Positions 49,385 through 59,900 of a stretch of 64,000 nucleotides of DNA are shown here, one piece after another (the first letter of the stretch is position 1; every line of letters starts with the position of its first letter). Origin of the DNA: an uncultured Parabacteroides sp. GTDB lineage: Bacteria; Bacteroidota; Bacteroidia; Bacteroidales; Tannerellaceae. Under the pieces are notes generated by a model. That model did no database searches and had not been told where the DNA came from. It saw only the letters and a program-made list of their open reading frames with translations. The translations under genes were made by a program, and so were the position numbers. The stretch spans positions 124,001-188,000 of the forward strand of contig NZ_CABUOD010000001.1 of assembly GCF_902493135.1 (NCBI RefSeq), read 5' to 3'.

Positions 49385-51754
49385 ATGAACACAGAACAAG
49401 AAACGAACACCCGCGTGGATGAGAACGAATTGAACCTGGGGGACATCCTGCAAACGGTGTTGGCTAACTGGTATTGGTTTGTTCTGTCTGTCGTGGTATG
49501 TGCCGGAGTGGCGTTCCTCTATCTGAAGTGGGCGCCCAAGGTATATACCCGGACGGCTTCGGTACTGATCAAGGACGATGCGAAGGGCGGGGCGATGAGC
49601 GAGTCGGCCGCTTTCGAGGATTTAGGACTTTTCGGTACGAAGCGGAATGTGGATAATGAAGTGCTGGTATTCAAGTCCAGGCGATTGATGACCGAAGTGG
49701 CACGCAACTTGCATCTGGATGTGAGCTACACGGTAAAGGACGGGCTGCGAACGGTGGAGCTATACACCCAGTCGCCCGTACAGCTCTCTTTTCCGGATGC
49801 TGAAGAGGCGCAGGCCTTTTCGTTACAGGCGGCCCCTGTTTCCGGAAAGGAGGTGATGTTGTCCGGCTTCACCTTCGGAGATGAGGAGGTTTCGGACGGC
49901 AAGCCGATGAAGGTGGCGCTGAACGATACGGTCACGACGCCTGTCGGCAGAGTGGTGGTGGTTCCGTCGCTTTACTATGGCGACAAGTATTTCAATACGA
50001 CTGTGCAGGTGACGAAATCGCCGTTGCAGAATGTGGCGCTCCGTTTCCAGGACGTCTTGCAGGCCACTTTGGCGAGCAAGACGGCTACGATCATCAACCT
50101 GACGTTCCAGGATGTCTCCATCCCGCGTGCGGAGGATGTGATCAACACGTTGATCTCTGTTTACAATACGGACGCAATCAACGACAAGAACCAGATCGTG
50201 ATGAATACCTCCAATTTCATCAACGACCGTCTGATCGTGATCGAGAAAGAACTGGGGGATGTGGATTCGGATATCGAATCGTACAAGCGGGAACATCAGC
50301 TGACGGATATCTCGTCCGAGACGGGCATGTACCTGCAGACGTCCAGCCAGTACCGTCAGGAGGGGTTGAGCCTGGAGAACCAGTTGAGCCTGGCGAAATA
50401 TATCAAGAACTACCTGACGGACCCGGGCAAGAACTCGGACCTGATCCCTGCGAATACGGGTATATCGGATGTGAACATCGAGTCGCAGATCGGGGAGTTC
50501 AACGAGATGTTGCTGAAACGCGACAAACTGATCAGCAACAGCAGCGGCAAGAACCCGGTGGTGCAGGACCTGAACAATTCGTTGATCGCGATGAAACAGA
50601 CCATCATCCGTTCGGTGGACAACCTGATCGTCGGTCTGAACATCAAGATCAAGAATATCCGGGCGCAGGAGGAACAGACGAGTCGCCGCATATCGGCCGT
50701 GCCGACCCAGCAGAAGGAGGTCCTTTCGGTGGAACGCCGCCAGAAGATCAAGGAAGAGCTGTATCTCTACCTGCTGAACAAGCGCGAGGAGAACGAGCTG
50801 ACGCAGCGGATGACGGAAAGCAACGCCCGTATCATCGACCCGGCAGCGGGAAGCAATGCTCCGGTCGCTCCTAAGTCGATGATGATCCTGCTGGCTTCCC
50901 TCGTGTTGGGAGGTGCGATACCGGCAGGTGTTCTGTGGTTGTTGATGGTTAGCGACACGAAAGTACGTTCGCGGAAGGATGTGGAGGGGGTACTCTCCGT
51001 GCCGTTCCTGGGTGAGATCCCGATGCGCGACAAAAAGGACAAGGGCGAAGTGGTGGTGCATGAAAACGGCCGCGATTCGGTTTCGGAGGCGTTCCGTATC
51101 GTGCGTACCAACATGGATTTCATGCGGGTGAAGGAGAAGAACATGCAGGTGGTGATGTTCACCTCGTTCAATCCGGGAGCCGGCAAGACATTCGTCTCCA
51201 TCAACCTGGCGATGAGTTTGGCCCTCACGCACAAGAAGGTCGTTTTGGTCGATCTCGATATTCGTAAGGGTACCCTTAGCTCCCATGTCCAGGTATCGGA
51301 CATGGGAGTGACCAATTACCTTTCCGGCCGCATCGATAACGTCGACGAAATCATCCGGAAAGGGGAACTGTACGACAAGCTGGATATCATCCATGCCGGT
51401 CCCGTTCCGCCCAACCCGGCCGAACTCTTGTTGAGCGACCGGTTGGAGGCTTTGATCGCCGAGCTACGCAAACGGTATGATTATATTATCCTGGACAACG
51501 TTCCGGCCGGAGTGGTTGCAGATGCGGTGATCGTCAACCGGGTGGCCGACCTGACGATCTATGTCGTCCGTGCGGGCAAAATGGATCGTCGTGCCCTTCC
51601 CGAAGTGGAGAAACTCTATCGGGAAGGCAAGTTGCGTAACATGAGTCTGATCCTGAACGGAACGGTCTACAAGCATGGTGCGTATGGCTACCATTATGGG
51701 TATGGATACGGTTATGGCTACGGATATGGTTATGAACAACGTAAAAACAAATAG
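49385..51754 (+). CDS. wzc: Polysaccharide co-polymerase and tyrosine autokinase (Wzc-like)
   Basis: 789 residues. The Wzz-type N-terminus has a first membrane helix at about 29-48 and a long periplasmic helical part (about 60-490); the second membrane helix is near 498-520. The cytoplasmic BY-kinase domain has Walker A FNPGAGKTFVS (about 597-607), Walker A' VDLDIRKG (about 621-628) and a Walker B region YDYIILDNVPAGV. The tail is a Tyr-Gly repeat (YGYHYGYGYGYGYGYGY) with eleven or so tyrosines, the autophosphorylation cluster that controls chain length and export. The phosphatase next door reverses it. Confidence 0.93.
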   Translation: MNTEQETNTRVDENELNLGDILQTVLANWYWFVLSVVVCAGVAFLYLKWAPKVYTRTASVLIKDDAKGGAMSESAAFEDLGLFGTKRNVDNEVLVFKSRRLMTEVARNLHLDVSYTVKDGLRTVELYTQSPVQLSFPDAEEAQAFSLQAAPVSGKEVMLSGFTFGDEEVSDGKPMKVALNDTVTTPVGRVVVVPSLYYGDKYFNTTVQVTKSPLQNVALRFQDVLQATLASKTATIINLTFQDVSIPRAEDVINTLISVYNTDAINDKNQIVMNTSNFINDRLIVIEKELGDVDSDIESYKREHQLTDISSETGMYLQTSSQYRQEGLSLENQLSLAKYIKNYLTDPGKNSDLIPANTGISDVNIESQIGEFNEMLLKRDKLISNSSGKNPVVQDLNNSLIAMKQTIIRSVDNLIVGLNIKIKNIRAQEEQTSRRISAVPTQQKEVLSVERRQKIKEELYLYLLNKREENELTQRMTESNARIIDPAAGSNAPVAPKSMMILLASLVLGGAIPAGVLWLLMVSDTKVRSRKDVEGVLSVPFLGEIPMRDKKDKGEVVVHENGRDSVSEAFRIVRTNMDFMRVKEKNMQVVMFTSFNPGAGKTFVSINLAMSLALTHKKVVLVDLDIRKGTLSSHVQVSDMGVTNYLSGRIDNVDEIIRKGELYDKLDIIHAGPVPPNPAELLLSDRLEALIAELRKRYDYIILDNVPAGVVADAVIVNRVADLTIYVVRAGKMDRRALPEVEKLYREGKLRNMSLILNGTVYKHGAYGYHYGYGYGYGYGYGYEQRKNK

Positions 51755-51759
51755 AGAAG

Positions 51760-52482
51760 ATGTTTTCCCTACTTTTTCCGAAGAAGAACGCGGTTCGCAC
51801 CGATTTATTTAGGGGGACGGCAGATGTGCATTCACATCTGCTGCCCGGTGTGGACGACGGCGTGCAGAGCGTCGACGATATGCGTGCGGCTCTGAAATCG
51901 ATGCGGGAGGCAGGTGTGGAACGTGTATTCCTGACCCCTCATGTGATGGCGGACCTGCCCGACAACCGGCGCGGTTATCTGCTGGGCCGTTTTGCCTGCG
52001 TGAAAATGTTTGCCCCGGAAGGGATCGAGTTGAGGCTGGCGGCGGAGTATATGCTGGATGCAGGTTTCCGTTTGCAGATGGCGGACGGATTGTTGACGTA
52101 TGCGGACAGGCAGGTCCTGGTCGAGACTTCTTATCTCTCGCCTCCTCCCGACTACCTGAATTTGCTTTACGAGTTGAGGCTGGAGGGCTACACGCCTGTC
52201 TTGGCCCATCCGGAGCGGTATATGTATATGACGAAGGTGGATTATTTCCGGCTGAAGGACAAAGGCTACAAGTTCCAGCTGAACTTGTTCTCCCTTGCCG
52301 GCGTGTACGGCGCCCGTCCTGCCAAATATGCCGCATACCTGATGAAGGAAGGCTTCTACGACTACGCCGGCTCCGACCTGCATCATCCTGACGACTACGA
52401 AAGAAACCTCACCCGCCTGAAACTTTCGGGCAAAATGATCGACAGGCTCAAAAGGGTGCTGGAAAATAATAAGAGGCTATAG
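51760..52482 (+). CDS. CpsB/YwqE-type tyrosine phosphatase (PHP fold)
   Basis: 240 residues of the PHP-family protein-tyrosine phosphatases. The metal-binding motif is ADVHSHLLPGVDDG (21-34). Others are FLTPHVMAD, LAAEYMLDAGF, LVETSYLSPP, PVLAHPERYMYM and GSDLHHPDDYERN, each placing a His or Asp ligand of the trinuclear metal site. It removes phosphate from the Wzc tail, allowing cycles of polymerisation. It starts 5 nt after wzc, the usual gene order, and ends the capsule operon. The following gene has its own promoter. Confidence 0.93.
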   Translation: MFSLLFPKKNAVRTDLFRGTADVHSHLLPGVDDGVQSVDDMRAALKSMREAGVERVFLTPHVMADLPDNRRGYLLGRFACVKMFAPEGIELRLAAEYMLDAGFRLQMADGLLTYADRQVLVETSYLSPPPDYLNLLYELRLEGYTPVLAHPERYMYMTKVDYFRLKDKGYKFQLNLFSLAGVYGARPAKYAAYLMKEGFYDYAGSDLHHPDDYERNLTRLKLSGKMIDRLKRVLENNKRL

Positions 52483-52546
52483 TTTTTATTTATTACTCCA
52501 TAGATAAAACTGATAGACTTTCTACATACCTCCTGATAATTATGCC

Positions 52547-52554
52547 TACCTTTG
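52547..52554 (+). promoter_or_regulatory. -7 box of the cytochrome c peroxidase gene
   Basis: TACCTTTG, 30 bp before the ATG at 52585. A -33 TTTG is not evident at the expected distance. Confidence 0.45.
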
Positions 52555-52584
52555 CATTTAACAAATCTAAATAAACCAATAATT

Positions 52585-53964
52585 ATGCTTAACACTATTC
52601 TTTGTAAAAGGACGGCATTACCTTTTGGGCTGCTTTCATTGGCTCTGGTTCTGCCATCGTGTGGTTCTTCCGAATACAAGAAGTATGCGGATAACCAGGC
52701 AAAACAGGTTGCTTCCATCCTTCGTGAGAACGGATGTATGCAATGTCACTCGGCTACGGCGGCGACTCCTTTCTACGGTAATCTTCCTCTGATCGGCCCG
52801 ACTGTCAAGGCGGATATGCAGGAAGGTACGCGTTATCTGGACCTGACGGCGATGCTGGAGGCGCTCGACAATGGCAAACTCGTTTCCGAAGCCGACCTGG
52901 CCAAGTTGGAAGATGCTGCTCTATCCGGTTCCATGCCTCCCGCCAAGTATTCGCATATGCCGATGCACTGGGGTACGAACCTCGATAGCGACGAAAAGGC
53001 TATTTTGCTTTCTTGGGCGAAGGATGTCCGTAAGAAGAACTATTCGACACCTACCGTTGCCGAAGAATTTGCCAACGAACCTGTACAACCGTTGATGGCT
53101 TCCATCCCGACCGATCCGGCCAAGGTGGCATTGGGTTTCGATCTCTATCATGACACCCGTCTTTCCGGCGATAACACGATTTCGTGTGCTACCTGCCACG
53201 GATTGGCTACTGCCGGTGTGGACCGTAAACAATATTCCGAGGGTATAGACGGACAGTTCGGCGGTGTGAACGCCCCGACCGTGTATAACTCGGCTTTGAA
53301 TATCCTCCAGTTCTGGGACGGACGTGCTGCCGACCTGAAAGAGCAGGCTGCCGGGCCTCCTTTGAACCCGGTCGAAATGGGCAGTCACTCCTTCGATGAT
53401 ATCTCGGTCAAACTGGCGGAAGACAAGGAATTGAGCAAACGATTCCTCGAAGTTTATCCGGAAGGTTTCAATCAGTCTACGATTACCGACGCGATCGCCG
53501 AGTTTGAAAAAACGTTGCTCACGCCGAGCCGCTTCGACAAGTATCTGATGGGCGATAAGACCGCTTTGACTGCTGAGGAGATCGCCGGCTACGAATTGTT
53601 TAAGGAGAATAAATGCGCAACCTGCCATACGGGTGTGAACTTGGGCGGTCAGTCCTTCGAGTACATGGGTATCAAGGATAATTATTTCGATTACCGTGGC
53701 ACGGGGCTGACGGATGGTGACAACGGACGTTATTCCGTTACGAAGAATGAACAGGATCGCCATCGTTTCAAGACACCGACCCTGCGTAACGTGATGCTGA
53801 CCCCGCCGTATATGCACGACGGTTCGATCGCGACGGTCGAAGATGCCATCCGTATCATGCACCAGTTCCAGATCGGTAAGAACATCTCGGACGCTGATAC
53901 CAAGAGCCTTGTGGCATTCCTGAACACGCTCACCGGAGAATATAAGGGCGAGCTGCTACAATAA
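52585..53964 (+). CDS. Tri-heme cytochrome c peroxidase lipoprotein
   Basis: 459 residues from the ATG at 52585. A lipobox (LALVLPSC) directs it to the periplasmic face of a membrane. Three heme motifs are visible: CMQCH near residue 52, CATCH near residue 207 and CATCH near residue 350. The latter two form the standard bacterial di-heme peroxidase pair (HDTRLSGDNTISCATCHGLATAGVD, FWDGRAADLKEQAAGPPLNPVEMG, KTPTLRNVMLTPPYMHDGS). The extra N-terminal heme domain is found in many Bacteroidota peroxidases and should pass electrons from the quinol pool or another cytochrome. It reduces hydrogen peroxide to water. It depends on the CcsBA synthase encoded at 10580 or another copy. Confidence 0.92.
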   Translation: MLNTILCKRTALPFGLLSLALVLPSCGSSEYKKYADNQAKQVASILRENGCMQCHSATAATPFYGNLPLIGPTVKADMQEGTRYLDLTAMLEALDNGKLVSEADLAKLEDAALSGSMPPAKYSHMPMHWGTNLDSDEKAILLSWAKDVRKKNYSTPTVAEEFANEPVQPLMASIPTDPAKVALGFDLYHDTRLSGDNTISCATCHGLATAGVDRKQYSEGIDGQFGGVNAPTVYNSALNILQFWDGRAADLKEQAAGPPLNPVEMGSHSFDDISVKLAEDKELSKRFLEVYPEGFNQSTITDAIAEFEKTLLTPSRFDKYLMGDKTALTAEEIAGYELFKENKCATCHTGVNLGGQSFEYMGIKDNYFDYRGTGLTDGDNGRYSVTKNEQDRHRFKTPTLRNVMLTPPYMHDGSIATVEDAIRIMHQFQIGKNISDADTKSLVAFLNTLTGEYKGELLQ

Positions 53965-54007
53965 AATCAAGAGCTTTACGTTATTGTAAAGTAAAACGAT
54001 AACGTGT

Positions 54008-54469
54008 ATGCCCTTCCGCCTGGTACATATCATCCTCCTGCTGGTCGCTTTTGCGGGCACGGGGGAAGTGTGGAGCCAGGAGGAAGGGCTTGCTTCTTAT
54101 TACCACAACCGTTTCCACGGTCGTAAGGCTGCCAGTGGGCGAGTCCATGATACGGACGAACTGGTAGCGGCCCACAGGACGTATTCTTTCGGCACTTTCC
54201 TGCGTGTCACCAACCTGTCCAATATGAAGCGGGTGATCGTCTGTGTCACCGATCGCGGGCCTTTCCGCAAAGGCCGTATCATCGATGTCTCTGCCGGTGC
54301 GGCCGAACTCTTAGGATTTAAGAAAAAAGGTCTTGCCCGTGTCCGTGTCGAAGTCGTTCCGGGTAAAATAGATCTTAGTCTCCTCGACCTTCTCTATCCT
54401 AAGATTCCTTTTTTGGAAGTGGATCATCTTCGGGTGAGGCCGCCTTACAGGATCGATCTGAAAAAATGA
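54008..54469 (+). CDS. rlpA: RlpA-like septal lytic transglycosylase
   Basis: 153 residues with a signal peptide (cleavage after about residue 24, EVWSQ). The double-psi beta-barrel is seen in GLASYYHNRFHGRKAASGRVHDTDELVAAHRTYSFGTFLRVTNL and VCVTDRGPFRKGRIIDVSAGAAELLGF, containing the catalytic-type Asp and the conserved DRGPF. RlpA cleaves denuded glycan strands at the septum. There is no SPOR domain, which is normal for the short Bacteroidota forms. A small inverted repeat CTTTAC/GTAAAG lies 17 bp before the start. Confidence 0.9.
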   Translation: MPFRLVHIILLLVAFAGTGEVWSQEEGLASYYHNRFHGRKAASGRVHDTDELVAAHRTYSFGTFLRVTNLSNMKRVIVCVTDRGPFRKGRIIDVSAGAAELLGFKKKGLARVRVEVVPGKIDLSLLDLLYPKIPFLEVDHLRVRPPYRIDLKK

Positions 54470-54532
54470 TCTAATGATTTTCTAATTTGACCTAAGAGTA
54501 TTCTAATCGGATATTCGGGGTGATTCATGTTG

Positions 54533-54581
54533 CAGGTCTGTACATTTGCCGCAAAAAAGAAGAAGCAAATGTGCAGACCTG
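54533..54581. promoter_or_regulatory. 17-bp inverted repeat enclosing the efflux-operon promoter and start codon
   Basis: CAGGTCTGTACATTTGC (54533-54549) and GCAAATGTGCAGACCTG (54565-54581) pair at 16 of 17 positions around a 15-nt loop. The left arm holds the -7 box TACATTTG (54541-54548), the right arm the probable ATG (54569). It could be an operator for a regulator or a structure at the very start of the mRNA. Confidence 0.55.
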
Positions 54582-55837
54582 TTTTATTGATCCTGATGAT
54601 GATCCATGTGTGGTCGGGAGCGGCACAAGAGGGGGCTGTCCGGCTGTCGTTGGATGATGCCCTTGAACGTTTCGCCGCTTGTAACCTGTCTTTGATCGCC
54701 GAGCGTTATAATATGGATATGGCGGAAGCACAAGTGGTACAAGCAAAGCTGTTCGAGAATCCGGTCATTTCACTCGAACAGAATATCTATAACCGCAATA
54801 ACGGAAAGTATTTCGATTTGGGAAAGGAGGGCGAGGCTGTGGTGGAGATCGAACAGATGATCTATGTTGCCGGCCAGCGTAACAAGCGGGTCCGCCTGGA
54901 AAAGATCAATAAGGAGATGGCGGCATATCAGTTTGAAGAGGTGCTCCGCACGCTTCGGGGAGAGCTGAAGGTGAAGTTCGTCGATCTTTATTATACCCGG
55001 AAGTCCTTGTCGGTCTATGACCGGGAGATCGGGTATCTGGAAACGGTCTTAGATGTTTATAAGGAACAGAATGCGAAAGGAAATATCTCTCTCTTGGAGA
55101 AGTCGCGCATACAGGCTTTGCTGCTTTCGCTGAAACGGGAGAGGAGTGGCATTTCGACTGAGGCGGTCGCCTTGGAGGGGGATCTGCGTTTGCTTTTGGG
55201 GTTGAAGAGAGGAGAGGTCCTGGAACCGCTTTTCAATGAATCGGTGTTGGACAGCATCAGGCTGGATAAGCTTCCGTTCGCTGAGTTGAGTGCACGTATT
55301 GCCGAGCGTCCCGACCTGAAACGGGCGGAGGCGGGCATACGGGCTTCGGAGGCGGATGTGCGTTTGCAGCGGTCGCTCGCTTTCCCTGAAGTGAGTTTGA
55401 GAGGGGCTTATGACAGGGCGGGGAACTTCTGCAATAATTACTTTGCCATCGGGTTGAGTGTATCTGTCCCCGTCTTCAACCGTAATCAGGGAAATATCAA
55501 ATCGGCACGCCTCTCCGTCCTCCGCAACAATAGTTTGGCGGAGCTGGCACGCAGGCAGGCGGATAACGAACTTTTTGCTTGTTACACGAAACTGGAAAAG
55601 GCATTGGAGCTTTACCGTTCCTCGGATTATGAGCTGGAACGGGATTTCAATCGCATCATCGAAGGGGTAAACGCCGGTTTCCAAAAGCGCAACATCAGCC
55701 TGTTGGAGTTTATCGATTATTATGAGGCTTATAAGGAGACTTGCTTGCAGTTATACGATGTGAAAAAGGGGGTGGTGATGGCGGTGGAGGAGTTGAACAC
55801 AGTCGTGGGCGTTACTTTTGGATCAAGCCAAAAGTAA
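54569..55837 (+). CDS. TolC-family outer-membrane efflux protein (CzcC/CusC-like)
   Basis: 422 residues from the ATG at 54569. An earlier in-frame ATG at 54527 would put the -7 box within the gene. A signal peptide (about residues 1-20) is followed by the outer-membrane efflux protein fold with long coiled-coil alpha-helices and the segments LSLDDALERFAACNLSLIAERYNMDMAEAQVVQAKLFENPVISLEQN and AIGLSVSVPVFNRNQGNIKSARL. It forms the outer channel of the metal-efflux complex with the MFP and RND proteins encoded next. The last codons are within the 26-bp palindromic repeat (ending VTFGSSQK). Confidence 0.9.
   Translation: MCRPVLLILMMIHVWSGAAQEGAVRLSLDDALERFAACNLSLIAERYNMDMAEAQVVQAKLFENPVISLEQNIYNRNNGKYFDLGKEGEAVVEIEQMIYVAGQRNKRVRLEKINKEMAAYQFEEVLRTLRGELKVKFVDLYYTRKSLSVYDREIGYLETVLDVYKEQNAKGNISLLEKSRIQALLLSLKRERSGISTEAVALEGDLRLLLGLKRGEVLEPLFNESVLDSIRLDKLPFAELSARIAERPDLKRAEAGIRASEADVRLQRSLAFPEVSLRGAYDRAGNFCNNYFAIGLSVSVPVFNRNQGNIKSARLSVLRNNSLAELARRQADNELFACYTKLEKALELYRSSDYELERDFNRIIEGVNAGFQKRNISLLEFIDYYEAYKETCLQLYDVKKGVVMAVEELNTVVGVTFGSSQK
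55811..55836 (+). repeat. 26-bp palindromic repeat, copy 2
   Basis: Identical to 45660-45685; here it overlaps the end of the TolC-family gene and has a longer stem (TTACTTTTGG/CCAAAAGTAA, 55812-55837). The two copies are 10 kb apart in unrelated surroundings, which points to a dispersed genomic element. Confidence 0.7.
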
Positions 55838-55874
55838 TAGGACAGATAAGAATTTAAAATATATCTCTATAAAT

Positions 55875-56963
55875 ATGAATAAGAAAACTCTTTTTCTACT
55901 CTTTCTTTTCCCTCTGTTCTTTTCATGTGGCAAGCAAGCCTCTATGCCGGAACAAACGTCTACGGGCCTGATGTTGACAGACAGTCTCCGGCAGGTGGTT
56001 TCGGTCGATACCGTACGGAGGACGCCTTTGAATGACGAGTTGTTGTTGAACGGTCGTGTCGCCTTCGATGCGGGGCAAGTAGCCCAGGTGTATCCTATCT
56101 TCGGAGGGACCGTTACGCAGGTGGAGGTTGAAGCCGGCGATTATGTGAAGAAAGGTGATCTCCTTGCCGTTATCCGAAGCAGCGAAGTGGCCGATTTCGA
56201 GAAACAGCAGAAGGATGCCGTCCGTCGGCTCGCCTTGGCCGACCGTAACCTCGAAGCGGTACGGGATATGCTCGGAAGCGGTACGGCCTCCGAACGTGAT
56301 CTCTTGCAGGCCGAGCAGGAAGCCGCCGATGCGAAGGCGGAGGTGAAAAGGCTCCGCGAGGTGTATGACATCTACCGGATCGGTTCCAATTCGACTTACG
56401 ACATAATTTCTCCTGTCTCCGGCTTTGTGGTCGGGAAGAACATCAGCCGGGATATGCTGATCCGCTCCGACCGGGAAGAGGAGTTGTTTACCATCTCCGG
56501 TCTGGACAATGTCTGGGTGATGGCGGATGTGTACGAAGGCGATATCCGCAAAGTACAGGAAGGAGCACCTGTCCGTATCACGACGCTTGCCTACGGGAAG
56601 GACAGGGAGTTTGCCGGGACGATCGACAAGGTCTATAACTTGCTCGATAGTGAGAGCAAGACGATGAAGGTCCGTATCAAATTGAACAATAAGGATTATA
56701 TGCTTAAACCGGGAATGTTTACGAACGTGTATGTACAATGCCGGGTGGAAGGGCCGCTTATGCCTCGCATACCGGCTCACGCCCTGATATTCGAGGGAGG
56801 CAAGCAGTATGTCGTGTGTGTCGGTACGGATAACCGCCTACGGGTGCGGGAAGTCGGTGTCTATAAGCAGACGGACGAATACTGCTACCCGAATGCCGGA
56901 CTGAAAGAGGGAGACGTGGTCGTGAACAAGAATGCTCTGCTGGTCTATAATGCTTTAAAATAA
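55875..56963 (+). CDS. Efflux RND periplasmic adaptor (CzcB/CusB-like) lipoprotein
   Basis: 362 residues from the ATG at 55875. The signal ends LFPLFFSC, a lipobox. Membrane-fusion-protein segments are visible: GQVAQVYPIFGGTVTQVEVEAGDYVKKGDLLAVIRSSEVADFEKQQ (biotinyl-lipoyl-like, about 68-115), a helical hairpin (about 118-170), and the beta-barrel with SPVSGFVVGKNISRDMLI and VWVMADVYEGDIRKVQEGAPVRI. It joins the RND pump to the TolC-type channel. It lies 37 nt after the TolC-family gene and 8 nt before the pump gene. Confidence 0.9.
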   Translation: MNKKTLFLLFLFPLFFSCGKQASMPEQTSTGLMLTDSLRQVVSVDTVRRTPLNDELLLNGRVAFDAGQVAQVYPIFGGTVTQVEVEAGDYVKKGDLLAVIRSSEVADFEKQQKDAVRRLALADRNLEAVRDMLGSGTASERDLLQAEQEAADAKAEVKRLREVYDIYRIGSNSTYDIISPVSGFVVGKNISRDMLIRSDREEELFTISGLDNVWVMADVYEGDIRKVQEGAPVRITTLAYGKDREFAGTIDKVYNLLDSESKTMKVRIKLNNKDYMLKPGMFTNVYVQCRVEGPLMPRIPAHALIFEGGKQYVVCVGTDNRLRVREVGVYKQTDEYCYPNAGLKEGDVVVNKNALLVYNALK

Positions 56964-56971
56964 GAAACAAG

Positions 56972-59900
56972 ATGCATACCTTTATAGACAGAATCATTAC
57001 TTTCTCGCTCAGGAACAAGTTTTTCATCTTTTTCCTGACCGTGATAGCCGTTATCGCCGGGGCGGTCAGTTTCCTGCATACGCCCGTCGACGCTTTTCCT
57101 GATGTGACGAACACGAAGGTGACGATCATTACCCAATGGCCGGGACGGAGCGCGGAGGAGATCGAGAAGTACATCACGATCCCGGTCGAGATAGCCATGA
57201 ACCCGGTACAGAAGAAGACGGATATCCGGAGTACGACACTGTTCGGGCTGTCGGTCATCCATGTGATGTTTGATGACGATGTGGACGATTTCTATGCCCG
57301 CCAGCAAGTCTATAACCTCTTGAACGATGCAGACCTGCCGGAAGGGGTGACACCGGAGGTACAGCCGTTGTACGGGCCTACGGGGGAGATTTTCCGGTAT
57401 ACGTTGCGCAGTGACAAGCGGACGGCACGGGAGTTGAAGACTTTTCAGGATTGGGTGATCGAACGGAAACTGAGGGCGGTCCCCGGAGTGGCGGATATCG
57501 TCAGCTTCGGAGGGGAGGTGAAGACCTTCGAGGTGAGTGTGAATCCGAACCAGCTGATCAACTACGGGGTGACGACACTCGAGCTCTATGACGCCATTGC
57601 CAAGAGCAATATCAACGTAGGGGGCGACGTGATCACCCGGAGTTCGCAGGCGTATGTCGTCCGGGGGATCGGTTTGATCAACGACGTGAAGGAGATCGAG
57701 AATATCGTGGTGAAGAACATCAACGGTACGCCTATCCTGGTGAAGAACCTGGCAGACGTGCACGAGTCCTCTTTGCCCCGTCTCGGACAGGTCGGAAGGA
57801 TGGAAGAGGACGACGTGGTACAGGGAATCGTCGTGATGCGGAAAGGGGAGAACCCCAGTGAAGTGATCGCCGCCCTGAAAGACAAGATCGCCGATATCCA
57901 GCAAAACTCGTTGCCGGAGGATGTGCGGATCGTCCCCTTCTATGACCGGGAGAATCTGGTGGACTTGGCGGTGCATACGGTGACTCGCAACCTGATAGAG
58001 GGAATCTTGCTGGTGACTTTCATTGTGTTGATTTTTATGGCGGACTGGCGTACGACGGTCGTGGTGTCGATCATCATACCGTTGGCGCTGCTCTTTGCCT
58101 TTATCTGCCTCCGGGCGATGGGGATGAGTGCGAATCTGCTCTCGATGGGGGCGATAGACTTCGGCATCATTATCGACGGGGCGGTCGTGATGGTGGAGGG
58201 GTTGTTTGTCGCACTCGACAGGAAAGCTCGTGAGGTGGGGATGCCTGCCTTTAACGTGATGAGCAAGATGGGGATTATCCGGCATACGGCGAAAGACCGG
58301 GCGAAAGCTGTGTTCTTTTCCAAGTTGATCATCATCACGGCATTGGTTCCGATCTTCTCTTTCCAGAAGGTCGAAGGGAAGATGTTCAGTCCGTTGGCCT
58401 ATACGTTGGGCTTCGCCCTGTTGGGGGCCTTGATCTTTACCCTGACACTTGTGCCGGTCCTCTCGTCGATGCTGTTGAAGAAGAATGTGAGGGAGAAACA
58501 TAACCCGTTTCTGGTTTGGGTGAACCGGATGGCGACGGGGCTGTTTGACCGTTGCCATGCCCATAAACGGATGACGGTGACGGTGACGACAGCGGTGGCG
58601 GCTGTCGGGTTATGGTGCTTCACCTTGTTGGGGACGGAGTTCCTGCCGCAGTTGAACGAAGGTTCCATCTATATCAGGGCGACGCTTCCGCAGAGCATCT
58701 CGTTGGATGAATCGGTGGAACTGGCAAACCGGATGAGGCGCACGTTGGCTTCTTATCCCGAAGTCCGCCAGGTCTTGTCACAGACGGGACGGCCGAATGA
58801 CGGGACGGATGCTACAGGTTTCTACAACATCGAGTTTCATGTGGACATCTATCCGGAGAAGCAATGGGAGAGCAAGCTGACGAAAGCGGAACTGATCGAA
58901 AAGATGCAGGACCGTCTGGCTATTTATCCGGGAGTGGATTTCAACTTCTCGCAACCGATCAGCGACAACGTGGAGGAGGCGGCCAGCGGTGTGAAAGGTT
59001 CTATCGCAGTGAAGGTGTTCGGCAAAGATCTGTACGAGTCGGAGAAGAAAGCGGTCGAGGTGTATAAGGTCTTGCAGACGGTGGACGGGATCGAAGATCT
59101 GGGCGTGATCCGCAATATCGGACAGCCGGAACTGAGGATCGAACTGAACGAATCCCGCCTGGCGCGTTACGGTGTGGCAAAAGAGGATGTCCAGTCGATT
59201 ATCGAAATGGCGATCGGGGGGAAGAGCGCTTCCCTGCTTTACGAAGACGAACGGAAGTTCAATATCATGGTACGCTATGAATCCTCTTTTCGCCGCAGTG
59301 AGGACGAGATCGGCAAGATACTGGTTCCTGCACGCGACGGGGCGATGATCCCGGTCAAGGAACTGGCGGATATCCGCACGATTACGGGACCGTTGATTAT
59401 CTACCGCGATAATCATGCCCGCTTCTGTGCCGTCAAGTTTTCCGTCCGCGGACGGGATATGGGGACGGCTGTTGCCGAAGCGCAGCAGAAGGTGAAGGAG
59501 CAGGTGCGCTTGCCGGAGGGTTATACGTTGAAATGGACAGGCGATTTCGAGAACCAGCAACGGGCCACGAAACGGTTGGCACAGGTCGTGCCGGTCAGTA
59601 TCGCGATTATCTTTATCATCCTTTTCGTCCTCTTCGGGAATGCCCGTGATGCAGGACTGGTCTTGTTGAATGTGCCGTATGCCGCGGTCGGGGGGATTCT
59701 GGCTTTGCTGCTTACCCGTTTCAACTTCTCGATATCGGCGGGGATCGGGTTTATCGCTCTCTTCGGTATCTGCATACAGAACGGGGTGATCATGATATCG
59801 GATATCAAAAGTAACCTGAAGGCGCGTAGCCCGTTGGATCAGGCCATCAAGCAGAGTGTCCGTTCGCGTGTCCGCTCCGTCTTGATGACAGCTTCAATGG

